Below, one piece after another: positions 58,158-64,000 of a stretch of 64,000 nucleotides of DNA (within the stretch, counting starts at the first letter, position 1; each line of letters opens with the position of its first letter). The notes below the pieces were generated by a model. That model searched no databases, was not told the origin of the DNA, and saw only the letters and a list, made by a program, of their open reading frames with translations. The position numbers and the translations under genes were made by a program. The DNA comes from an uncultured Clostridia bacterium. Its GTDB lineage: Bacteria > Bacillota > Clostridia > Christensenellales > Borkfalkiaceae. Location: the NCBI GenBank assembly GCA_944367045.1, contig CALVWI010000007.1, positions 1-64,000 on the forward strand. The letters run 5' to 3'.

Positions 58158-58829
58158 TTGGAGCGCAGCGCATCACAACATATGCAGGCGGCCGTGTTCG
58201 ACCTCGACGGCACCCTCTTCAACTCCCTCGGCGTTTGGGACGACGCCGACCGCGCCTTCCTCTCCCGCCGCAATATCGAACTCACGCCCGACTACACCGA
58301 GGCCGTCAAGCTCATGCACCTCGAGGAGGCCGCCCTCTACACAAAATCGCGCTATTCCCTCTCCGAGAGCCCCAAGGACATCATGGACGAGTGGCTCGCC
58401 TACATCCGCGCCGCCTATGCGACCATGCCCTTGAAGCCCTACGCGAGGGAATACCTCGAACTTCTGCACGCCGCGGGCGTCAGACTCGCCATTGCGACCT
58501 CTTCGGACAGGCAGATCTTCCTGCCCGCCCTTAGGCACAACCAAATCGACGGCCTCTTTTCCGCCGCCGTCACGGTGTGCGAGGTGGACCGCGGCAAGGA
58601 GTACCCCGACGTCTACCTCGAAGCCGCGCGGCGCATCGGGGCAGAACCGCAAACCTGCGCGGTGTTTGAGGACATCCTCCCCGCCGTGAAGGCTGCAAAG
58701 GCGGGCGGGTTCTTTACCGCGGCCGTCTTTGACGAGGGCTCCCGCCGCGACGAGGTGGCGCTCAAAAGCACCGCCGATCTCTTCCTCACGTCCTATGAGG
58801 AAGTACTCCTCTCCCCCATTCTCTTCTGA
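58158..58829 (+). CDS. HAD-superfamily phosphatase (beta-phosphoglucomutase-like)
   Basis: FDLDGTLFNS near residues 15-24 carries both catalytic aspartates; IATSSDRQ (motif II) near 113, and KEYPDVYLEAARRIG then FEDILPAVKAAKAGG near 165-185 (motifs III and IV). The helical cap lies after motif I. TTG at 58158 is taken because GGAGG lies about 5 nt upstream; the ATG at 58182 has no site. The substrate is probably a small phosphorylated sugar or nucleotide. Confidence 0.88.
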   Translation: MERSASQHMQAAVFDLDGTLFNSLGVWDDADRAFLSRRNIELTPDYTEAVKLMHLEEAALYTKSRYSLSESPKDIMDEWLAYIRAAYATMPLKPYAREYLELLHAAGVRLAIATSSDRQIFLPALRHNQIDGLFSAAVTVCEVDRGKEYPDVYLEAARRIGAEPQTCAVFEDILPAVKAAKAGGFFTAAVFDEGSRRDEVALKSTADLFLTSYEEVLLSPILF

Positions 58830-58831
58830 AT

Positions 58832-60058
58832 ATGGCAAACGATCAAGATAAACGCAAATCGAAAAACAAGAAAAAGAACAGATGGAGACGCTTCCGGCAC
58901 GGCGTCGTGAAGTCGCTCGTCCTGCCCCTCTCGCCCCTCGTCAAGCTGTGGTACGGCGCGAAAGTGGACCGCATGAAAAAGCCCGGCAAGCGACCCTATC
59001 TGCTGCTTTCCAACCACCAGACCGCCTTTGACCAGTTCTTCGTGGGCATGGTGTACCGAAAGCCCGTCTACTATGTGGCGAGTGAGGACCTCTTCTCCAA
59101 CGGGTTCATCTCGCGCATGCTCGAGTGGGCGGTGCGGCCCATTCCCATCCGCAAGCAGACGACGGACGTGCGCGCCGTGATGACGTGCGTGAAAGTCGCG
59201 AAGGAGGGCGGCACCATCGCCATTGCGCCCGAAGGCAACCGCACCTACAGCGGCAGGACGATGTATATCAACCCTGCGATCGGCGGGCTCGTCAAACTCC
59301 TGCGCCTGCCCGTCGCGTTCATCCGCTCCGAGGGCGGCTACGGCGTCCAGCCCCGCTGGGCAAACAACGTCCGCAAGGGCAAGATGCACGTGTACGTCTC
59401 GCGCATCATGGAGCCCGAGGAATACAAAAATCTTTCCGACAGTGAAGTCGCCGACATCGTCAAGAAGGAGCTCTACGTCAACGACTTCGACTACGGCGGC
59501 CGTTACAAGAGCAAGGCGCGCGCCGAGTTCATGGACCGCTTCCTGCACGTCTGCCCCGACTGCGGGCTTGCGACTTTCCACGCGGAAAAGCAGACGATCA
59601 CCTGCACCAAATGCCATCGGACGTGGACGTACCTCGAGGACCGCACCTTCGACAAGGGCCCCTTCAAGAACCCCCTCGAGTGGTACGACTATCAGGGGAG
59701 CTACATCAACTCCCTCGATCTTTTAAACATGGAGGACGAGCTGCTCTTCACCGACCGTGCCTCGATGAAGGAGGTCATTCTCTATAAGAACAAGCAGCTC
59801 ATCGCGGAGGACGCGGAGCTGAAGTTATACGGCGGAAAGCTTGAAGTGACGTTCGGCGGCAAGACGCTTTGCTATCCTTTCCGCGAAGTCTCGGCGTTCA
59901 CGGTACTGGGGCGCAACAAACTCAACCTCTACTTCGGGGACAAGGTCTTTCAGTTCAAGGGAGATAAGCACTTCGACCCCGTGAAGTATATGCAGCTTCA
60001 CCACCGCTTCCAAAACCTTTTGAAAGGAGACGAATATGGAAAATTTTTGGGATTCTAA
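58832..60058 (+). CDS. PlsC-like acyltransferase with zinc ribbon (paralogue)
   Basis: Same architecture as the protein at 37629-38921: a basic start, LLSNHQTAFDQFF (HxxxxD, about 51-63), IAPEGNRTYSG (about 129), a zinc ribbon CPDCGLATF ... CTKCHRTW (about 235-255), and a C-terminal beta domain with ELLFTDRASMKEVILYKN and LYGGKLEVTFGGKTLCYPF. Starts 2 nt after the HAD gene stop and overlaps the symporter gene by 23 nt. Membrane lipid acylation is the likely role. Confidence 0.85.
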   Translation: MANDQDKRKSKNKKKNRWRRFRHGVVKSLVLPLSPLVKLWYGAKVDRMKKPGKRPYLLLSNHQTAFDQFFVGMVYRKPVYYVASEDLFSNGFISRMLEWAVRPIPIRKQTTDVRAVMTCVKVAKEGGTIAIAPEGNRTYSGRTMYINPAIGGLVKLLRLPVAFIRSEGGYGVQPRWANNVRKGKMHVYVSRIMEPEEYKNLSDSEVADIVKKELYVNDFDYGGRYKSKARAEFMDRFLHVCPDCGLATFHAEKQTITCTKCHRTWTYLEDRTFDKGPFKNPLEWYDYQGSYINSLDLLNMEDELLFTDRASMKEVILYKNKQLIAEDAELKLYGGKLEVTFGGKTLCYPFREVSAFTVLGRNKLNLYFGDKVFQFKGDKHFDPVKYMQLHHRFQNLLKGDEYGKFLGF

Positions 60059-61436
60059 TGTGTGGGGCAGTTTCAACGTCATTGCCGTCCTGCTCATCAG
60101 CCTGCTGGTCGCGAATGCGCTCAAGCGGCTCATCAAGCCGCTCGGCAATTCGCTCATTCCCACCTCGGTGCTGGGCGGCATCATGCTGCTCATCATCTCG
60201 TCCATCTACACGGGCGTGACGGAGGATTACCTCTTCGACACCGAGTTCTTCGGCGGCAACGGCATGGCGTTCTTGGAAATTTTGACCTACCACACGCTGG
60301 CGCTCGGCTTCATCGCCTCGACGCTCAAGAGCACCAAGGGCAAGATGAACAAACAGCGCGGCGTGGAAATCTTCAACACGGGCGTGACGACGGTGGCGAC
60401 CTACCTTTTGCAGGGCATCTTCGGGCTTGCCATCACCATTCTTGCGGCGTTCGTCATTCCCGGATTCTTCAAGGCGGCGGGCATTCTTCTCCCCTTCGGC
60501 TACGGGCAGGGCTCGGGCCAGGCGATGAACTACGGTAACATCTACGAGACACAGTACGGCTTTGAGGGCGGCAAGAGCTTCGGCCTCTCCGTCGCGGCGC
60601 TGGGCTTCCTGAGTGCGGCCATCGGCGGCGTCGTGCACCTCAACATCATCAGGCGGAAAGGCAGGGTGCGCCGCGTGGGCGACGAGAAGGACTTCATTCC
60701 GAGCAGCGAAGTGCACAACGAGGGGGATATCCCCATGAACCAGGGCATCGACAAGATCACCATTCAGATCGCGTTCATCGCCCTCTCCTATGTGCTGAGC
60801 TACTTCCTGATGTACGGCTTAGGGCTGCTTCTCCCCTCGATGAAGGCGACCATCTACGGCTTCAACTTCTTCCTCGGCGTGCTCGCAGCCGTCATCGTCA
60901 AGGCGATCTTAAACCTCTTCCACAAGAAGAACATCGTCAAGAAGCAGTACACGAACAACTTCCTTCTCACGCGCATCAGCAACTTCTTCTTTGACATCAT
61001 GATCGTCGCGGGCATCGCGGCCATCAAGCTGGATACCCTCAAGCAGTACTGGCACATTTTGCTCATTCTCGGCATCGTCGGGCTGTTTATCACCTACTTC
61101 TACAACCTCTGGATCGCAAGGAAGCTCTTCCCCTCCTACTCCGAAGAGCAGTTCCTCGTCATGTACGGCATGCTGACGGGCACGGCGTCGACGGGCGTCA
61201 TCCTCCTTCGCGAGCTCGACCCCGACCTCGCAACGCCCGCTGCCGACAACCTCGTCTACCAGAACTTCCCCGCGATGGTGTTCGGCTTCCCCATGATGCT
61301 GCTCGCGACCTTCGCGCCCGAACAGCCCGAATGGACGCTTTTAATTCTCGTCGGGTTCTTCATCGTGATGAACATCATTCTCTTCCGAAGTCAGATCTTC
61401 CGCAGGCGCAAAAAACCCGCCGCACCGCTCGAATAA
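60036..61436 (+). CDS. GltS-like sodium/glutamate symporter family protein
   Basis: About ten membrane helices with two family hairpins: GYGQGSGQAMNYG near residue 152 and GMLTGTASTGVILL near 380, the GxSG-type re-entrant loops of the ESS (GltS) family. 466 aa is longer than E. coli GltS, mainly by a hydrophilic loop near 210-235. GGAGACGAAT gives the ribosome site within the end of the previous gene. The substrate is likely glutamate or another small dicarboxylate. Confidence 0.85.
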   Translation: MENFWDSNVWGSFNVIAVLLISLLVANALKRLIKPLGNSLIPTSVLGGIMLLIISSIYTGVTEDYLFDTEFFGGNGMAFLEILTYHTLALGFIASTLKSTKGKMNKQRGVEIFNTGVTTVATYLLQGIFGLAITILAAFVIPGFFKAAGILLPFGYGQGSGQAMNYGNIYETQYGFEGGKSFGLSVAALGFLSAAIGGVVHLNIIRRKGRVRRVGDEKDFIPSSEVHNEGDIPMNQGIDKITIQIAFIALSYVLSYFLMYGLGLLLPSMKATIYGFNFFLGVLAAVIVKAILNLFHKKNIVKKQYTNNFLLTRISNFFFDIMIVAGIAAIKLDTLKQYWHILLILGIVGLFITYFYNLWIARKLFPSYSEEQFLVMYGMLTGTASTGVILLRELDPDLATPAADNLVYQNFPAMVFGFPMMLLATFAPEQPEWTLLILVGFFIVMNIILFRSQIFRRRKKPAAPLE

Positions 61437-61446
61437 AACGGCATAC

Positions 61447-61484
61447 AAAAAGCCCCGTGCAAGCAAGCACGGGGCTTTGTTTTT
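61447..61484. terminator. Bidirectional terminator
   Basis: AGCCCCGTGC-AAGCAA-GCACGGGGCT with T tracts on both sides, between the symporter gene and degV. Confidence 0.88.
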
Positions 61485-62353
61485 CAGTTGAGGCAGCGCG
61501 TCACCGAGCAGGCGATGACGCCGGGGCCGACGTGGCAGGCGATGCTTAGGGGCAGCGGGTCGCAGAAGCTCACGGGAATGTTGGGGAAGGCAGCTGCAAG
61601 CTCGTCGGCGAACTCCTTGATCTCCTTCTCGCGCTCGGTGTGGGCGAGGAAGATGCGCATCTCCCCTGCCGCGACGTAATCGGCAAAGCGGGTCGCGAGG
61701 TCGCTCTTTAAGGCGTCGATCATGACCTGCTTGGCCTGCTTGACCGTCTGCACCTTCTTGAAGGCGTCGAGCTTGCCGCCCTGGATCTGAAGGACGGGCT
61801 TGACGCGCAAGATGGTGCCGATGAGCGCCGCCGCGGGCGTGAGGCGGCCGCCCTTCTTCAAGTACTTCAAGGTCTCGAGCGTGAGATAGATGCTGCTGTC
61901 CTCCGCCGTCTGCTCGAGCTTTCTTGCGATCTCCTTCGCAGACATGCCGCGCTCGGCCAACGAGATGGCGTCGTAGACGCTCTGCTTCAAGGTAATGGAG
62001 ATGCGGCGGTTATCCACCACCTGCACCTTGCCGCCGTAGTCCTTTGCAAGGTTCTGCGCCGTGTGGCAGGACTCGGAGAGCGCGCTCGACATGGGGATAT
62101 GCACGACTTCGTACCCCTCGTTCACCAATGCGTCCCACACCTCGGTGACGCTCACCGAAGAGGGCTGCGAGGTGGAGACGGAGGCGTCCCCCTGCAAGTG
62201 CTCGTAAAACTGTGCCTGTGTGAGGTCAACGTCCTCGAAATACTGCTCGCCATCGATGACAAACGGCATGGGGATGACGGAGATTCCCAGTCTCTCCGCC
62301 TCGGCCTGCGAGATGCCGCTGTTGGAATCGGTGACGATCTTTACCATAGCCAT
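61484..62353 (-). CDS. DegV family fatty-acid-binding protein
   Basis: MVKIVTDSNSGISQAEAERLGI at the start, TSQPSSVSV near 60 and MSSALSESCHTAQ near 88 are the lipid-headgroup motifs, and GGRLTPAAALIGTILRVKPVL near 168-188 is the family core. These proteins (FakB type) present bound fatty acids to the FakA kinase for phospholipid synthesis, which fits the two acyltransferases and cls in the window. 289 aa. Confidence 0.93.
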   Translation of the reverse strand: MAMVKIVTDSNSGISQAEAERLGISVIPMPFVIDGEQYFEDVDLTQAQFYEHLQGDASVSTSQPSSVSVTEVWDALVNEGYEVVHIPMSSALSESCHTAQNLAKDYGGKVQVVDNRRISITLKQSVYDAISLAERGMSAKEIARKLEQTAEDSSIYLTLETLKYLKKGGRLTPAAALIGTILRVKPVLQIQGGKLDAFKKVQTVKQAKQVMIDALKSDLATRFADYVAAGEMRIFLAHTEREKEIKEFADELAAAFPNIPVSFCDPLPLSIACHVGPGVIACSVTRCLN

Positions 62354-62471
62354 GATCGTTTCTCCAATTCTTTGTTATTGTTCACTTCGTGACTTTTTCA
62401 TTATAGAAACTTTTCCCATGCTTGTCAACCAAACGGGCGCGCTTTCGGGAAGAAAAAAACAAAAAAGAAAC

Positions 62472-62500
62472 TTGACAATCTGTATCCTGCGTTCTATAAT
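62472..62500 (+). promoter_or_regulatory. Promoter of nfnAB
   Basis: TTGACA (62472-62477), 17-nt spacer, TATAAT (62495-62500), 70 nt before the start; exact consensus. Confidence 0.8.
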
Positions 62501-62569
62501 AAGAGGTGCGGGCGAGGCGGAACTTTTCCCCCTTTTTGCCCCCGAAACCCAAGATAACAGGGAGGAATT

Positions 62570-63412
62570 ATGTACCGTATCTTAAAGAAAAAGAGCCTCA
62601 ATCCCACCGTGACGCTGATGGAGATCGAGGCGCCCTTCGTGGCGAGAAAGGCGCGCGCGGGGCAGTTCATCATCCTCCGTGCGGACGAGCGGGGAGAGCG
62701 CATCCCCCTCACCGTGGCGGGGACCAACAAGGAGACGGGCGCCGTCACCATCATCTTCCAGATCGTCGGCGGCGCGACGATGACGCTGAACTCGCTGAAT
62801 GAAGGCGACTGCGTCGCCGATTTCGTCGGGCCCCTCGGCAACCCCACCGAAGTGGAGGGCATCCAAAAGGCGTGCGTCGTGGGCGGCGGCGTGGGCTGCG
62901 CCATCGCGCTCCCCATCGTTCGCGAGCTCCACGAAATGGGCTGCAACGTCACCTCCATCGTCGGCTTCCGCAACAAGGACCTCGTCATTCTCGAGGACGA
63001 ATTCAAGGCGGCTTCCGACAAGTTCGTCATGATGACGGACGACGGCAGCTACGGCGAGAAGGGCAACGTCACCGTGCCCTTGAAGGCGATGCTCGAGGCG
63101 GGAGAGACGTTCGATAAAGTCATCACCATTGGCCCGCTCGTCATGATGAAATTTGTAGCTTTGGCAACGAAGGAATACAATATCCCCACCATCGCATCGA
63201 TGAACCCCATCATGATCGACGGCACGGGCATGTGCGGCGGCTGCCGCCTCACCGTCGGCGGCGAGACCAAGTTCGCCTGCGTGGACGGGCCCGACTTCGA
63301 CGCCCACCTCATCGACTACGACGAGGCGATGAAGCGCTCGCGCACCTATCAGGAATTTGAGGCAAAGGCCCGCGAAAGACACTGCAATCTCTTCAAGAAG
63401 GAGGTCCGCTGA
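62570..63412 (+). CDS. nfnA: Ferredoxin:NADP+ transhydrogenase small subunit (NfnA-like)
   Basis: FAD/NAD-binding oxidoreductase with a 2Fe-2S site: FAD domain (AGQFIILRADERGERIPLTVAG), NAD(P) domain (VVGGGVGCAIALPIVREL) and the cluster motif GTGMCGGCRLTVGGETKFAC near 217-236. The next gene encodes the large subunit, and the pair forms the electron-bifurcating NADH-dependent reduced ferredoxin:NADP+ oxidoreductase of anaerobes. GGAGG ribosome site. Related proteins are annotated as sulfide dehydrogenase or DHOD K-like subunits. Confidence 0.9.
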   Translation: MYRILKKKSLNPTVTLMEIEAPFVARKARAGQFIILRADERGERIPLTVAGTNKETGAVTIIFQIVGGATMTLNSLNEGDCVADFVGPLGNPTEVEGIQKACVVGGGVGCAIALPIVRELHEMGCNVTSIVGFRNKDLVILEDEFKAASDKFVMMTDDGSYGEKGNVTVPLKAMLEAGETFDKVITIGPLVMMKFVALATKEYNIPTIASMNPIMIDGTGMCGGCRLTVGGETKFACVDGPDFDAHLIDYDEAMKRSRTYQEFEAKARERHCNLFKKEVR

Positions 63413-63413
63413 G

Positions 63414-64000
63414 ATGGCAAAATTCAATATGGATCCCAAGAAGCACCCCATGCCCTCGCAGGATCCCCTCGTGAGAAATAAGAACTTCAAGGAGGTCGCG
63501 CTCGGCTACTCCGCGGAGACCGCCGTCGAGGAGGCAAAGCGCTGTTTAAACTGCAAGAACCAACCCTGCGTTGCGGGCTGCCCCGTCAACGTCGCCATTC
63601 CCGAATTTATCGCGCTCGTCGCGGAGGGCAAGTTCGAGGAGGCCTACCAGGTCATCGCGCGCACGTCGTCGCTCCCCGCCGTCTGCGGCAGAGTCTGCCC
63701 GCAGGAGACGCAGTGCGAAGGAAAATGCACGCGCGGCATCAAGGGCGAGCCCGTCGGCATCGGCCGTCTCGAGCGCTTCGTCGCGGACTGGCACAACTCC
63801 CACGCGACGGAGGCCCCCGCAAAGCCCGCTCCCAACGGGCACAAGGTCGCCATCGTCGGCTCGGGTCCCGCAGGCCTCACCTGCGCGGGCGACCTCGCCA
63901 AGCTCGGCTATGACGTGACCGTCTTTGAAGCGCTGCACCTCGCGGGCGGCGTGCTCGTCTACGGCATTCCCGAGTTCCGTCTCCCGAAGGCCATCGTCGA
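63414..64000 (+). CDS. nfnB: Ferredoxin:NADP+ transhydrogenase large subunit (NfnB-like), 5' part
   Basis: The right end is outside the window; 195 codons are visible. The N-terminal 4Fe-4S module (CLNCKNQPCVAGCPVNV, and VCGRVCPQETQCEGKCTRG) is followed by the first FAD-binding GxGxxG (VAIVGSGPAGLTCAGDLAKLG) and GGVLVYGIPEFRLPK. This matches the glutamate-synthase beta-subunit family to which NfnB belongs. ATG 63414 lies 1 nt after the nfnA stop with GGAGG inside the nfnA end. The nfnA partner argues for Nfn rather than glutamate synthase. Confidence 0.9.
   Translation, partial: MAKFNMDPKKHPMPSQDPLVRNKNFKEVALGYSAETAVEEAKRCLNCKNQPCVAGCPVNVAIPEFIALVAEGKFEEAYQVIARTSSLPAVCGRVCPQETQCEGKCTRGIKGEPVGIGRLERFVADWHNSHATEAPAKPAPNGHKVAIVGSGPAGLTCAGDLAKLGYDVTVFEALHLAGGVLVYGIPEFRLPKAIV

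Overview
The window looks like chromosome from an uncultured anaerobic Firmicute of class Clostridia. It carries Spo0A, pyruvate:ferredoxin oxidoreductase, a two-gene Nfn-type NADPH/ferredoxin transhydrogenase, RNase Y, DegV and near-consensus TTGACA-N17-TATAAT promoters. The core (about 30-64 kb) is visibly GC-rich. The left part (about 2-18 kb) is much more AT-rich and reads as acquired DNA. The order within Clostridia is a guess (Christensenellales-like); no rRNA gene is present.

Layout. 1-1,674 (minus): a cysteine-peptidase-like (BtrH/C39-like) head fused in frame to the middle of an RHS/YD protein that runs off the left edge. 2.05-17.85 kb: an integrated mobilizable element or nested remnants of several. 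It holds a tRNA-Gln 3' half (attachment-site remnant), a MobV relaxase with a pMV158-like oriT, an AbiEi/AbiEii pair, a type I restriction-modification locus (hsdR, an unknown 557-aa gene, hsdM, hsdS, a zinc-ribbon protein, a membrane protein, a DUF3800 protein), a large serine recombinase, and a second broken copy of the relaxase/oriT/promoter region. 17.85-26.84 kb (minus): an array of RHS toxin tips and immunity genes. 26.87-30.25 kb: small membrane and accessory genes separated by five copies of a GC-rich palindrome.

30.3-64 kb is mostly housekeeping: thiol peroxidase, AlbA-type protein, histidine phosphatase, rny, a heterodimeric ABC exporter, two PlsC-like acyltransferases with zinc ribbons, mntP under an apparent yybP-ykoY (Mn2+) riboswitch, cardiolipin synthase, trmL, a Spo0A whose receiver lacks the phospho-acceptor aspartate, an ABC-F protein, nifJ, mscS, a HEPN-like/CBS protein, a probable 760-nt structured RNA, an HtrA lipoprotein, pnuC behind a structured leader, a MATE pump, tRNA-Ala(CGC), a HAD hydrolase, a GltS-like symporter, degV and nfnAB (nfnB cut by the right edge).

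How it fits together. The defence island is one long plus-strand run with short gaps or overlaps, so the unknown protein between hsdR and hsdM and the three genes after hsdS are probably co-expressed with the restriction system. In the RHS array every displaced unit starts with a TTGACA promoter 16-17 bp from a -10 box. At four of these joins a GGAGCAYG hairpin terminator from the preceding immunity gene lies just upstream. The array is therefore a series of separately transcribed tip-immunity cassettes rather than silent debris. The RHS array junctions, the orphan structured RNA and the unknown gene in the restriction locus are the best candidates for undescribed biology.
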